64,000 nucleotides of DNA. It comes from Cohnella sp. GbtcB17. GTDB lineage: Bacteria > Bacillota > Bacilli > Paenibacillales > Paenibacillaceae. Of the stretch, positions 25,678 to 34,218 are shown piece after piece (within the stretch, counting starts at the first letter, position 1; each line of letters opens with the position of its first letter). A program made the translations under genes and the position numbers. The DNA is taken from contig NZ_JAGXJW010000008.1 in assembly GCF_019091135.1 (NCBI RefSeq), positions 99,941 through 163,940 on the forward strand, read 5' to 3'. The notes below the pieces were generated by a model, which ran no database searches, was not told the DNA's origin, and saw only the letters and a program-made list of their open reading frames with translations.

Positions 25678-26577
25678 CTAGAAAATGCGATAGTTCGCCA
25701 GCCGATAGGCCAGCCAATAGGAGACCGATATGAGCAGGAAGGATACGACGGACTTGAACAGGCCGACGGCCGTCGCCACGCCGTACTGCGCGTCGTTGAA
25801 CGCGATCCGGTAGATCATCGTGTCGAGAATGTCTCCGCTCTCGTATACGAGCGGATTGGCCAGGTTGAACACCTGGTCGAAGCCGGCGTTCAGCACGTTG
25901 CCGAGGCTCAGCGTCACCATGAGCACGATGATCGGCATCATGCCGGGCAGCGTGATGTGGCGCGTCTGCTTCCAGCGTCCCGCCCCGTCCATGACCGCCG
26001 CCTCGTACAGCGTAGGATTCACACTCGTGATCGCGGCCAGATAGACGATCGTGCTAAAGCCGAACTCCTTCCAGACGTCGGAGAGGATCAGCACGGCCGG
26101 GAACCAGCGATTGTCCGCCAGGAAAAAGATCGGCTCGATGCCGAGCTTGCCCAGCATGGCGTTCACGATGCCCTCGGACGGCGACAGCAGATCGATCAGA
26201 ATGCCGCCCAGGATGACCCAGGACAGAAAATGGGGCAAGTAAATCAGCGTCTGCACGCCGCGCTTGATGAACGAGCGGGTCACCTCGTTAAGCAGCAGCG
26301 CAATGAAGATGGGGACGAACAGCCCCGCGATAATTTTCATGCAGGCGATAAACAGCGTGTTCCAGATGACCTGGCCGGTGTTCGGCATATCCAGCACGAA
26401 CCTGAAGTTGTCCAGCCCGATCCACGGGGAGCCGAACCAGCCGCTGAAAATCGCGAACTTCTGAAACGCGATCACGACGCCCAGCATCGGCACGTAGCTG
26501 TAGACGAGCACCAGGACGAGACCGGGCAGGAGCAGCAGGTGCAAAGGCAATTCCCGCATCCACTTTGCCGCTTTCAT
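25678..26577 (-). CDS. Carbohydrate ABC transporter permease, LplB type (importer B)
   Basis: 299 residues from the ATG of MKAAKWMRELPL, which follows AAGGCGGTGAA; an ATG 27 bp upstream (MRKKAVKYE) is possible but has no ribosome site and is absent from the importer D paralogue. Family marks: VPMLGVVIAFQKFAIFSGWFG after the first helix and the EAA loop YEAAVMDGAGRWKQTRHITLPGMMP. The C-terminus is YRLANYRIF. It pairs with the YtcP-type permease 16 bp downstream. Very similar in layout to 53364-54263, indicating duplication of the whole system. Confidence 0.9.
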   Translation of the reverse strand: MKAAKWMRELPLHLLLLPGLVLVLVYSYVPMLGVVIAFQKFAIFSGWFGSPWIGLDNFRFVLDMPNTGQVIWNTLFIACMKIIAGLFVPIFIALLLNEVTRSFIKRGVQTLIYLPHFLSWVILGGILIDLLSPSEGIVNAMLGKLGIEPIFFLADNRWFPAVLILSDVWKEFGFSTIVYLAAITSVNPTLYEAAVMDGAGRWKQTRHITLPGMMPIIVLMVTLSLGNVLNAGFDQVFNLANPLVYESGDILDTMIYRIAFNDAQYGVATAVGLFKSVVSFLLISVSYWLAYRLANYRIF

Positions 26578-26710
26578 TTCGTACTTCACCGCCTTTTTCC
26601 TCATTCAGCGCGTTCGGACGCCGATTCGGGGCATGACGGAAGAAGGGGACGATGGCCAGGACCGTCTCCCCTTCCGCCTGTCTATGCCGCGAGCGTCCGC
26701 GCATTCGCTT

Positions 26711-28423
26711 CTACTTCTGCGCGCTCAGCCAGTCGTTGATCTCCTTCAGGATCGCCTCGCCGCCGAGCTTGTTCCAGTCCGCCACGAACGTATCGAATTC
26801 GTCGACCGAAGCGGCACCCATGATAATCTTCGTGAACGTTTCCTTCTCCAGCTTGTCGAGCGTCGCCCATTTGTCGGTCATCGTCGGCGTCTGGCCGCCG
26901 AACGCGGTCATGAGCAGCCGGTCGCCGGTGTAATTGTCCATCGTCGTCACGAAGCCGAAGTACTGGTGGGCGACCGCCCAGTTTTCGATATTGCCCGTCT
27001 TGAGGTAGTCGACCGTCGGACCGTATTTGTCGGTCTCCGTCAGCGCGTCCTTCAGCAGGCTCTCGTCCTCGTTCTCGATCGCTTTGCGCAGCAGGGTCAG
27101 CGACTCCAGCACGCCCTGGTCGGAGACGCCGGACTGCACGAGCGACATCGGCGACGTATTGATCCGCTCGCCGTTCTCTTCGACGGTGATGAACTGACCC
27201 TCGTTGCGGCGCGAGCCGTGCACGACCTCCTCGTGCAGGTTGAGCATTTTAATGGCCGCCTCCGGATGCTTGGCGCCCTTGCGCACGACGACGTAGCCGC
27301 TGGCGGAGAAGCCGACGTTCGCCTTCGTCGGGGTGCCGTCGACGGAAGGCACGGGGAACGGCATCCAGTCCATGCCCGGATTTTTCTTGACCGCATCAAG
27401 GAATACGTACGGGTTCCAGTTGGCGCCGAACGCCATGCCGAACTTGTTAGCGGCGATATCCTCGGCGACCTTGGTGCCGTCCTTGACGCCGAATTCCCGG
27501 TCGAGCTCGCCGGCCTTGTACATTTCCTGAAGCTTGGCCAGCGTCTGCTTCATCTCGGGCTGCGTCGAGCCGTAGACGACCTTGCCCGAAGCGTCCTTCA
27601 CCCACGTTTGCGGGTAGGCATGGAAGGCGTTGGACAGCCCCGTGATCGAGGTGATCGGGCCGTACAAGTAGTTGTTGACCGCCAGGCCGTACGTGTCGGG
27701 CTTGCCGTTGCCGTCCGGATCCTGCTTCGTAAACGCTTCCGCAATCTTAAGCACATCGTCCAGCGTCTTCGGCTCGGACAGATTCAGCTTCTTGAGCCAG
27801 TCCGTGCGGATCCACAGCAGGTTCGGCTCGTAGATCGGCGCGTTGACGACCGGGATCGCGAGCAGCTTGCCGTTAAACGTGGCCGATGCCAGCGCCGCGC
27901 CCCCGTCGCCGTGCTGCAGCTCCTTCGTATGGTCGGAGGCGTATTTTTCGTAAACTTCAGTCAGGTCCTCCAGCTGTCCGGCGTCCGCGAGCTGCTTGAG
28001 CTGGCTGGCCGATACCGAGAACAGCTCGGGCAGGCTGCCGGAGGCGATCGAAACGTTCAGCTTGCGGTTGTACTCGCTCGTCAGCGCGGTCCAGTCGTGG
28101 ACGATCTTGATGCCGAGCAAGTTCTCGTACTCGCGGTACCAGACGTTATTGTCGATGCTGTCGCCTTTCGGATACGTCCAGGTCTGGTCGACGGCGCGGG
28201 CGACATGAAGCTCGATCGGCGGGTCGTACTTGCCGAACGGATCCTCCTTCTCCGCTGGCGCCGATGCGGACGCCGGCGCAGTGCCGGTTGCCGCAGACGA
28301 GCCCGTCGCCTTGCCGGACGACTCCGGGCCAGCGGCGTTTTTGCCCGAGTCGCTGCAGCCGGTCGCCGCGAGCGCGCAAGCCAAGATGCCGCAGACGAGC
28401 GCGATTCGTTGATTCTTTTTCAA
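26711..28423 (-). CDS. Substrate-binding lipoprotein, LplA type (importer B)
   Basis: 570 residues from a TTG start placed seven to eight bases after AAGGGGGGA; an ATG 48 bp upstream lacks a ribosome site. The signal peptide ends ALAATGC with Cys23 lipidated, followed by a Ser/Ala/Pro linker. The long mature domain has the features of large family 1 binding proteins (LPELFSVSASQLKQLADAGQLEDLTEVYEKYA, NLLWIRTDWLKKLNLSEPKTLDDV). The C-terminus, TFTKIIMGAASVDEFDTFVADW, is nearly the same as in the importer D lipoprotein. It is the first gene of the operon, right after the response regulator, with its own promoter at 28478-28509. Confidence 0.9.
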   Translation of the reverse strand: MKKNQRIALVCGILACALAATGCSDSGKNAAGPESSGKATGSSAATGTAPASASAPAEKEDPFGKYDPPIELHVARAVDQTWTYPKGDSIDNNVWYREYENLLGIKIVHDWTALTSEYNRKLNVSIASGSLPELFSVSASQLKQLADAGQLEDLTEVYEKYASDHTKELQHGDGGAALASATFNGKLLAIPVVNAPIYEPNLLWIRTDWLKKLNLSEPKTLDDVLKIAEAFTKQDPDGNGKPDTYGLAVNNYLYGPITSITGLSNAFHAYPQTWVKDASGKVVYGSTQPEMKQTLAKLQEMYKAGELDREFGVKDGTKVAEDIAANKFGMAFGANWNPYVFLDAVKKNPGMDWMPFPVPSVDGTPTKANVGFSASGYVVVRKGAKHPEAAIKMLNLHEEVVHGSRRNEGQFITVEENGERINTSPMSLVQSGVSDQGVLESLTLLRKAIENEDESLLKDALTETDKYGPTVDYLKTGNIENWAVAHQYFGFVTTMDNYTGDRLLMTAFGGQTPTMTDKWATLDKLEKETFTKIIMGAASVDEFDTFVADWNKLGGEAILKEINDWLSAQK

Positions 28424-28477
28424 TCTCGGTTCCCCCTTCGAGCTCATGAATGAATACGTCTTGCCTTGCATGAGCTC

Positions 28478-28509
28478 ATTATAGAGCCGGCGCGGACGCG
28501 CTCTCTACT
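28478..28509 (-). promoter_or_regulatory. Promoter of the importer B lipoprotein gene: AGTAGAG-N19-TATAAT
   Basis: On the minus strand a perfect TATAAT (28478-28483) is preceded by AGTAGAG (28503-28509) at 19 bases, with no TTGACA-like -35. The same pair at the same spacing precedes the importer D lipoprotein. The missing -35 suggests activation, probably by the YesN-type regulator encoded just upstream. A 9-bp inverted repeat, GAGCTCATG...CATGAGCTC (28440-28477), lies in the leader. Confidence 0.6.
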
Positions 28510-28518
28510 CGCCGATTT

Positions 28519-30228
28519 TTACATTCCATTATCCGTTTTGGATATCGCTTGCCGCTCCTTGTACTCCTGGGGCGTGAGTCCCGTCTCCTTCTTGAAGAAG
28601 CGGTAAAAGGACTGCTCGGTCATAAATCCGACGGCTCGCGAGATGTCCTGCACGGTCAGCTGATGGCCCGCAAGCAGCTTCTGCGCCCGCGCCAGGCGCG
28701 TCGCGGCGATGTAATCCGTCAGCCCCTCGCCGGTGAGCTGCTTGTACAGGCGGGTCAGGTAGTACGGATTGTATCCGACGACCTCGCCGATGCGGGTGAG
28801 CGACAGATCGCCTGCCAGATTGTGCTCGACATAGCGCCGGACGTGACGGATCAGGTCGTCCTCGCGATCCGACCGCTCGGCGCGCTTGAGCGAGAACAGG
28901 CGCTCGGCCAGCTCCGCGAAATATTCCTCCGCCGCATGCCACGAAGAGTGGCTGTCGTACCGGGTGAGTTTGCCCAGATCGGTCGTCCCGCCCATTTCCT
29001 CGTGCGCGGCCCAGCGGTTCAGCTCCGACAGAAAGACGGGGACGAGCGAATAGTAGATCTCCAGCCTGAGCAGTTCGTCCCGCTGCCCTTCCTCGGCTCC
29101 CAGCGCCATCAGCCCCGCGTATTCGGCGAAAAACTGCGCGCTCTCGCCGTTCTCCAAATAAGCCGCCAGCGTGCCGATTCGGTCGAGTCGGCTGCGCGTC
29201 TCGTGCGTCCGTATATCCGGCTGCGTCCCTGCGCCGTCCGGAGACGGCCGGTCCAGCAGGATCAGCTCCTGGCCCAGGCCCAGACCGCGGCCGAGCAGAC
29301 GCTTCAGCGCGCGGAACTGTCCGGGAATGCGCGCCCAGTCCCTCGGCTCGTCCGCGGCCGCGAACGAGACGCTGAGCTGGAGCAGCTGCTTGCACGCGCC
29401 CTGGATCGTCTCGATCGTCCCTTGCACGAACCGGACAAGACGCCTGCGCGCGTCCTCCGCCTGCGGCCATGCGCCGGATGCGACGTCCGGCGCCGGGCCC
29501 GCGTCCGGCTTCGCCTGAACGAGCCACAGCAGCTTGTTCTGCTCAAAGCTGACGGTCGTGCAGAACACCGACTTCGCGAAGTATTCCTCGGCAATGTTCG
29601 CGATCGCGTACAGCATCAGATGCTTGTCGCCGCCGCTGAAGCCGTCGCGCCAATCGTCCACCCGCCCGAGCACAAGCAGCGTCTCGGCGTCCGCGTCCAG
29701 CGGCAGCTGCAACTCCGGCAGCCGCGCATGCCGCTTGCGCAGCGCCTCCGGATCGCCGCCCGCCAGCGCCAGCAGGTACTCGCTCACGAGCAGCGGCCTC
29801 GCCAGCTGCATCTGACGCTCCGCGTTCAGGATCAGCTGGCGCGACTCCACCGCTTCGTACAGCTGCGCCGCCGCCCGCTCCACGGCTGCGACGACCGCGT
29901 CGTGCCCCTCGGTCTTGAGCAGGTAGTCGACCCCTCCGCCCCGCAGCGCCTGCTGGATATAGTCGAAGTCGTCGTAGCCGCTCAGGAAGATGATCTTGCA
30001 CCACGGCCACTGCCTGACGATCTCTCGCTGCAGCGCGAGCCCGCCCATGCCCGGCATTCGGATATCCGACAGGACGATGTCGATCTTCATCCGGCCCAGC
30101 GCCTCCAACGCCTCCTTGGCGGAGTATGCGCCGAACGTCTCCAGCTCAAGCTTAGCCGGACGCCCGAACAGGTCCAGCAGACTGTCGACGATCCAGCGCT
30201 CATTGTCCACGATCAGCAATCGAATCAT
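28519..30228 (-). CDS. YesN-type response regulator with AraC output domain (system B)
   Basis: 569 residues. The receiver domain spans 1-120, with the phospho-acceptor Asp55 in VLSDIRMPGM, the switch Ser/Tyr region FLSGYDDFDYIQQAL and the conserved Lys in YLLKTEG. The N-terminal acidic patch reads VDNE, where VDDE is usual; this is a tolerated variation. A long middle region follows, then the AraC double helix-turn-helix at about 460-560 (LTRIGEVVGYNPYYLTRLYKQLTGEGL and GFMTEQSFYRFFKKETGLTPQEYKE). The start overlaps the kinase stop as ATGA. It would activate the lipoprotein/permease operon immediately downstream. Confidence 0.92.
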   Translation of the reverse strand: MIRLLIVDNERWIVDSLLDLFGRPAKLELETFGAYSAKEALEALGRMKIDIVLSDIRMPGMGGLALQREIVRQWPWCKIIFLSGYDDFDYIQQALRGGGVDYLLKTEGHDAVVAAVERAAAQLYEAVESRQLILNAERQMQLARPLLVSEYLLALAGGDPEALRKRHARLPELQLPLDADAETLLVLGRVDDWRDGFSGGDKHLMLYAIANIAEEYFAKSVFCTTVSFEQNKLLWLVQAKPDAGPAPDVASGAWPQAEDARRRLVRFVQGTIETIQGACKQLLQLSVSFAAADEPRDWARIPGQFRALKRLLGRGLGLGQELILLDRPSPDGAGTQPDIRTHETRSRLDRIGTLAAYLENGESAQFFAEYAGLMALGAEEGQRDELLRLEIYYSLVPVFLSELNRWAAHEEMGGTTDLGKLTRYDSHSSWHAAEEYFAELAERLFSLKRAERSDREDDLIRHVRRYVEHNLAGDLSLTRIGEVVGYNPYYLTRLYKQLTGEGLTDYIAATRLARAQKLLAGHQLTVQDISRAVGFMTEQSFYRFFKKETGLTPQEYKERQAISKTDNGM

Positions 30229-31988
30229 GCCGCATCCCCCTTGTCTTGGCGTATCGTCAGCTCCGCCTTCAGCCCGCCGAGCGCGCTGCGCGACAGAGTC
30301 AGCCCGCAGTCCGGCCCGAACTTGAGCTGCAGCCTGCGATGAATGTTCAAGAGGCCCGTCGTCTCGATCGCGCGGTCCGCCGCGGAGACGGACTTGCGCA
30401 GCCGCTCCAGCCGAAGCTCGTCCAGCTCTTCGCCGTTGTCTTCGATTTCGATATGCAGCCGGCCGTCCGGCTCCTCCCGGAAACCGATGCGCAGCCGGCC
30501 GTCGCCGGTCTTGTTTTCAAGGCCGTGCAAATAGGCGTTCTCGATCAGCGGCTGCACGATGAGGCGCGGCACCTCAGCCTGCGCCCACGCGGCAGGCAGC
30601 TCCTCCTGCTCCACCTCGACCGTTCCCGAGAAGCGGAACTTCTGAATCTCCACGTACGAGCTTGCGTGCTTCATCTCTTGCTCGAGCGTGACCGTCTCCG
30701 CCCCGTTTCGCGTGATGAACTGGAAGTAGCTGCCCAGATGGCGGAACATCTTGTCCGCCAGCTCGTGCTCCCGCATCTGCACCAGTCCCTGCAGGATAAA
30801 GAAGCTGTTGTAGAAAAAGTGCGGATTGATCTGCGACTGCAGCTGCTTGAGCTCGGAGCGCTGCGATCTTATCTGCTGTTCGTACACCTCGCCGATGAGC
30901 GTCTCGATCCGGCCCAGCATGTGATTGAACTGGTTGTACAGGTAATGGAACTCATCCTGGTTGCGGTGATAGACGCGCACGCCGAGGTCGCCCTTCTCCA
31001 CCTTGCGGAAGGAGACGACCAGCCGCTTGATCGGCTTGTGAATGAGCCGGTGGATCCAGTAGGAAAAGGCGACGACCAGCACGAGCGCGATGAGCGAGAG
31101 CAGCCAGATCCAGTCGCGATGGCGGTTGAGCGGCTGCATCACCTTCTCCGCCGGCACCAGCACCGCAAGCGTCGAATCGAGGACAGGGGAATACTCATGG
31201 GCCACGAAAAAGGAGCCGGCGTTCGTCTTCATCGTGAACTGGCCGGGCGCGGACGCGCTGTCCGGGTTCTCCGCCCGCTTGGCGCCGACCGCCCCGGACA
31301 GCTCGGACAACGCCTGCGTCTCGAGGCCCGATGCCACGTTCCACGCGCCGTCCGCGCTCAACCACGCCGCCCCGCCCTGCTCCCCGTTCGCCATGGACGA
31401 AAGCGTCCGGACGATCTCCGCCTTGGACAGCTCGATCTCGATGGCCAGCACCGGCTTGCGGTTCACGTAGATCGCGTCGGGATACACGCCGCTGAGCAGC
31501 AGCCGGTCCCCGAAGCCAAAGACGGGCGCGCTCAAGTTGCGCGGCTCGAGCATGGCGCCTAGCTCTGCCGCCGGGATCGTGTCGTCGTAGTTGTTGGCCA
31601 TAATACTGCGCCCGAGCGCAGGAACGTACAGCTTCACGTTTGCCACGAACGGACTGGAGCTCTTCAGCAGATAGAGCTTGCTTTTGACCGACAGAATGGT
31701 GCGCGAGCGCTCGAAGTCGTTCATCCGGGACGCCGTCGTCCCCAGACTGAGCAGATCGTCGTCGCTCACGTACTCCATCTGGAGACGGCGGAGCCTCGCT
31801 AACTCCGTCTCGAGAGACGACAAGTAAAAATGGACGCGCGATGCCATCGAAGCGGAGATCTGCTGCTTGACGACGTCATGGCCCGACTGGTTCATGAACA
31901 GGCTGGACAGATAAATGGGGATGATCATGAGCAAAAAAGACAGCACGAGCTTGGGATAAATTGTTAGCGCTTTCAAAAAAGATCCCAT
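30225..31988 (-). CDS. YesM-type membrane sensor histidine kinase (system B)
   Basis: 587 residues; the ATG of MGSFLKAL follows GGAGGG by eight bases. Membrane helices lie near 13-33 and 295-315 with an extracellular sensor between, then a HAMP segment (IHKPIKRLVVSFRKVEKGDLGVRV). The His_kinase motif is QSQINPHFFYNSFFILQGL, with the phosphorylated His in INPHF. The ATPase domain shows IVQPLIENAYLHGLENK (N-box) and IEIEDNGEEL (G1-type). It likely senses an extracellular oligosaccharide and phosphorylates the cognate regulator. A perfect cre site lies inside the first codons. Confidence 0.92.
   Translation of the reverse strand: MGSFLKALTIYPKLVLSFLLMIIPIYLSSLFMNQSGHDVVKQQISASMASRVHFYLSSLETELARLRRLQMEYVSDDDLLSLGTTASRMNDFERSRTILSVKSKLYLLKSSSPFVANVKLYVPALGRSIMANNYDDTIPAAELGAMLEPRNLSAPVFGFGDRLLLSGVYPDAIYVNRKPVLAIEIELSKAEIVRTLSSMANGEQGGAAWLSADGAWNVASGLETQALSELSGAVGAKRAENPDSASAPGQFTMKTNAGSFFVAHEYSPVLDSTLAVLVPAEKVMQPLNRHRDWIWLLSLIALVLVVAFSYWIHRLIHKPIKRLVVSFRKVEKGDLGVRVYHRNQDEFHYLYNQFNHMLGRIETLIGEVYEQQIRSQRSELKQLQSQINPHFFYNSFFILQGLVQMREHELADKMFRHLGSYFQFITRNGAETVTLEQEMKHASSYVEIQKFRFSGTVEVEQEELPAAWAQAEVPRLIVQPLIENAYLHGLENKTGDGRLRIGFREEPDGRLHIEIEDNGEELDELRLERLRKSVSAADRAIETTGLLNIHRRLQLKFGPDCGLTLSRSALGGLKAELTIRQDKGDAA
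31963..31976. promoter_or_regulatory. Perfect cre site (CcpA) inside the start of the YesM-type kinase gene
   Basis: TGAAAGCGCTAACA on the minus strand matches TGWAANCGNTNWCA at all 14 positions. It begins about a dozen bases inside the coding region, where bound CcpA can act as a roadblock to transcription. Repression here would silence sensing, and so the whole of system B, when preferred sugars are present. Confidence 0.7.
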
Positions 31989-32059
31989 GATGATAACCCT
32001 CCGCCGCGATCTGGCTGCGCCGGGAGCTTGCCGGCACGCCGCTTCCACATCAGAATAAC

Positions 32060-32086
32060 AAAAAAGAGGGGCGGCGTCGCTCCTCT
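32060..32086 (-). terminator. Rho-independent terminator downstream of the CE7 esterase
   Basis: On the minus strand AGAGG ... CCTCT with a GC-rich inner part is followed by six T residues. It separates the esterase gene from the YesM-type kinase transcript. Confidence 0.55.
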
Positions 32087-32141
32087 TCGTATCGCATCGC
32101 GTCGCCTAGCGCGCCTACTGCGCGCGCCGCCCCCTTCCGCG

Positions 32142-33101
32142 CTACATCCCCAGCATAAACTGCAGCGCCTTGTCCTCGAAGTCGGCCAGCCTTTCGTGCA
32201 CGTAATCGTGATAAATCTCCATCCGCTTGCCCGCGACGATCTTGTTGTAGGCCGCGAACTGCGTGGACGGCGGACAGACGGTGTCCAGCAGCCCGACGCC
32301 CATCATCACCTCGCCCCGGATCCGGTCCGCCAGATGCTGCACGTCGATATAGCCCAGCCGCTCGAATAGCTCCTCCTCGCGCTTGTGCTGGGGATCGAAG
32401 AGGCGGAAATAGGTGCGCAGCTCCTCGTACGCGTCTCTCGCCAGATCCATCTCCCATACGCGCTTGTAGTCGCACAGGAACGGCACGCTCGGCGCCGTGC
32501 GCCGAATGCGCGGCTCCAGCGCCGCGCAGGCCAACGCGAGTCCGCCGCCCTGCGAGCCGCCGATCGTGCCCACCCGGCCGGCGTCCACCTCCGGCAGCGA
32601 CATCGCGATGCCGGCGAGCTGCGCCGCATCCAGGAATATATCGCGGAACAGCAGCCGGTCCGGGTGGTCGTCGAGCCCGCGGACGATGTGCCCTTTGAAC
32701 GTCGTTCCCCGGATGCCTCCCTTGTCCTCCGAACGCCCGCCCTGCCCGCGGCAGTCCATCGCCAGCACGGAGAAGCCCGCCGCCGCGTAGCCCAACTTGT
32801 CGATCCAATCGCCCGAATGATGGGCGTAGCCGTGGAATTGCAGCACCGCCGGATGCGGCTCCGGGACGTTTTTCGGCCGGACGTACTTGGCATGAATGCG
32901 CGCGCCGCCGACGCCGGTGAAGTATAGATGCAAGCAATCCGCGCCGGGAACCTGGAAGTCGCTCTCGACGATTTCCACCGCCGGATCGACATTCTTCATC
33001 TCCGCGAGCGCCCGCTCCCAATAGGCGTCGAAGTCGGCGGGCTTCGGGTTCCTCCCCGCGTACGCGCTTAGCTGCGCAAGCGGCATATCGATCGTAGGCA
33101 T
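32142..33101 (-). CDS. Carbohydrate esterase family 7 (acetyl xylan esterase / cephalosporin-C deacetylase type)
   Basis: 319 residues of the alpha/beta hydrolase fold. CE7 marks: LQFHGYAHHSGDW after strand 3, AMDCRGQGGRSED (the RGQGG motif), nucleophile Ser183 in GGSQGGG, and the C-terminal His in YHDYVHE. The acid Asp is probably in VGLLDTVCPPSTQFA. These cytosolic hexameric enzymes remove acetyl groups from short xylo-oligosaccharides. No signal peptide is present, as is usual. I chose the ATG of MPTIDMPL; a GTG 12 bp upstream directly abuts the AGGAAGG site and is less likely. The gene is divergent from an AraC regulator. Confidence 0.9.
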   Translation of the reverse strand: MPTIDMPLAQLSAYAGRNPKPADFDAYWERALAEMKNVDPAVEIVESDFQVPGADCLHLYFTGVGGARIHAKYVRPKNVPEPHPAVLQFHGYAHHSGDWIDKLGYAAAGFSVLAMDCRGQGGRSEDKGGIRGTTFKGHIVRGLDDHPDRLLFRDIFLDAAQLAGIAMSLPEVDAGRVGTIGGSQGGGLALACAALEPRIRRTAPSVPFLCDYKRVWEMDLARDAYEELRTYFRLFDPQHKREEELFERLGYIDVQHLADRIRGEVMMGVGLLDTVCPPSTQFAAYNKIVAGKRMEIYHDYVHERLADFEDKALQFMLGM

Positions 33102-33131
33102 CTTCCATCGCACCTTCCTGCGTAGTACAAT

Positions 33132-33141
33132 ATTTGCAAAT
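33132..33141. promoter_or_regulatory. ATTTGCAAAT palindrome in the CE7/AraC divergent region (candidate operator)
   Basis: A perfect 10-bp palindrome preceded by CAAT, giving CAATATTTGCAAAT at 33128-33141. A related element, CAATATTTTATCAAT, occurs upstream of the GH4 gene on the other side of the AraC regulator, so both may be its targets. Confidence 0.35.
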
Positions 33142-33220
33142 TTCGCGTTCCTATTTTCGAATGTAGGCCATATTCGTCCTTACTTCAATCGTAAATAATT
33201 GAGTTGGAGGTCGCATTATA

Positions 33221-34093
33221 TTGCTCAGAACCAACTTTGGATTCAGGTATGCGGAGCCGACGGACGCCTTGATGGCGATCCGGACGATCGGCTGGGAGAG
33301 CGCCGTGAACGACAGCTACAGATGGAACGGGCGGGCGCGCGGGGACAGGTTCGTCGTGTTTCAGTACACGCTGTCCGGCGAAGGCAATCTGGTTAGCGGA
33401 GGCAAACATTATCGCATCCCGAAGCACCATGGTTTCTTCGTTACCGTGCCGGATAACCACGAGTACTACTACAGCCCGGATGCCGGCGGCGAGCCCTGGG
33501 AGTTTATTTTTTTGACGGCGGCGGGCCGGCATGTCGAAGGCTACTGGAACGATATCGTCGCGAAAACCGGGCCGGTCGTATCGTTCAAGCCGAACGCGCA
33601 GCCGATCGCCATGCTGTGGGAGATGATGGAGAACGCGCAGTCGAAGACGGGTCTCGACAAATACGAGCTGTCCGTCCGCCTGTACGAGTGGATCGTCGCC
33701 TGCCTGCGGGCGATCGACGGCAAGCCGGACGCGGGCCGTCCCGCTCCAGATGCAGTCGCCGCCGCTTTGAAGTTTATGGAATCGCAGTATCATCGCTTTC
33801 TGACGCTCGAGCAGATCGCCGCGGAGGCGGGCGCGTCCAAGTACCATTTTTGCAGGCTGTTCCTGAAGCATGTCGGCGTCACGCCGATCCACCATCTGAC
33901 CAAGATCCGGATCGAACAGGCTTCCCGGCTCCTCCGGCAGACCGACCAGCCCGTAGCGGCCATCGCCGCCGCGACCGGCTTCGACAACAGCAGCTACTTC
34001 GGCAAAGTGTTCCGCAAGCTGATGGGCGTCTCGCCCCAGCAATTCCGCGACAGTACGGACGACATCCCCGAGCATCACATTTTTATCGACTGA
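33221..34093 (+). CDS. AraC-family transcriptional regulator with cupin-type sensor domain
   Basis: 290 residues from a TTG start nine bases after GGAGGT. An N-terminal AraC-binding domain runs to about 160 (YTLSGEGNLVSGGKHYRIPKHHGFFVTVPDNHEYYY). The C-terminal domain has two helix-turn-helix units: LEQIAAEAGASKYHFCRLFLKHVGVTPIHHL and AAIAAATGFDNSSYFGKVFRKLMGVSPQQFRD. It lies between the divergent CE7 esterase and the co-directional GH4 gene, and is the most likely regulator of both. Soluble, no membrane segment. Confidence 0.9.
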   Translation: MLRTNFGFRYAEPTDALMAIRTIGWESAVNDSYRWNGRARGDRFVVFQYTLSGEGNLVSGGKHYRIPKHHGFFVTVPDNHEYYYSPDAGGEPWEFIFLTAAGRHVEGYWNDIVAKTGPVVSFKPNAQPIAMLWEMMENAQSKTGLDKYELSVRLYEWIVACLRAIDGKPDAGRPAPDAVAAALKFMESQYHRFLTLEQIAAEAGASKYHFCRLFLKHVGVTPIHHLTKIRIEQASRLLRQTDQPVAAIAAATGFDNSSYFGKVFRKLMGVSPQQFRDSTDDIPEHHIFID

Positions 34094-34102
34094 GTACCGC
34101 GC

Positions 34103-34130
34103 AATATTTTATCAATCCGGTGAAAATATT
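34103..34130. promoter_or_regulatory. AATATTTT...AAAATATT inverted repeat upstream of GH4 (candidate operator)
   Basis: Perfect 8-bp arms separated by 12 bases, just after the AraC stop codon and upstream of the predicted GH4 promoter. Shares the word CAATATTT with the CE7/AraC intergenic region. Confidence 0.35.
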
Positions 34131-34136
34131 ATGCTA

Positions 34137-34166
34137 TTTACGCCCCATGTATCAGGAATCTATGAT
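34137..34166 (+). promoter_or_regulatory. Possible sigma-A promoter of the GH4 gene
   Basis: TTTACG and TATGAT are separated by 18 bases, about 50 bp upstream of the GH4 start. The -35 is weak, in keeping with an AraC-activated promoter. Confidence 0.4.
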
Positions 34167-34218
34167 ATTACCCGAGAGGATGTAATGCGCAATTATTTCA
34201 TACGGAGGTCATGATAAA

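Noticed and set aside
28440..28477. Terminator between the system B response regulator and lipoprotein gene (GAGCTCATG inverted repeat)
   Set aside because: The arms are 20 bases apart, no T-run follows and the repeat lies downstream of the TATAAT box, so a leader or operator role is more likely.
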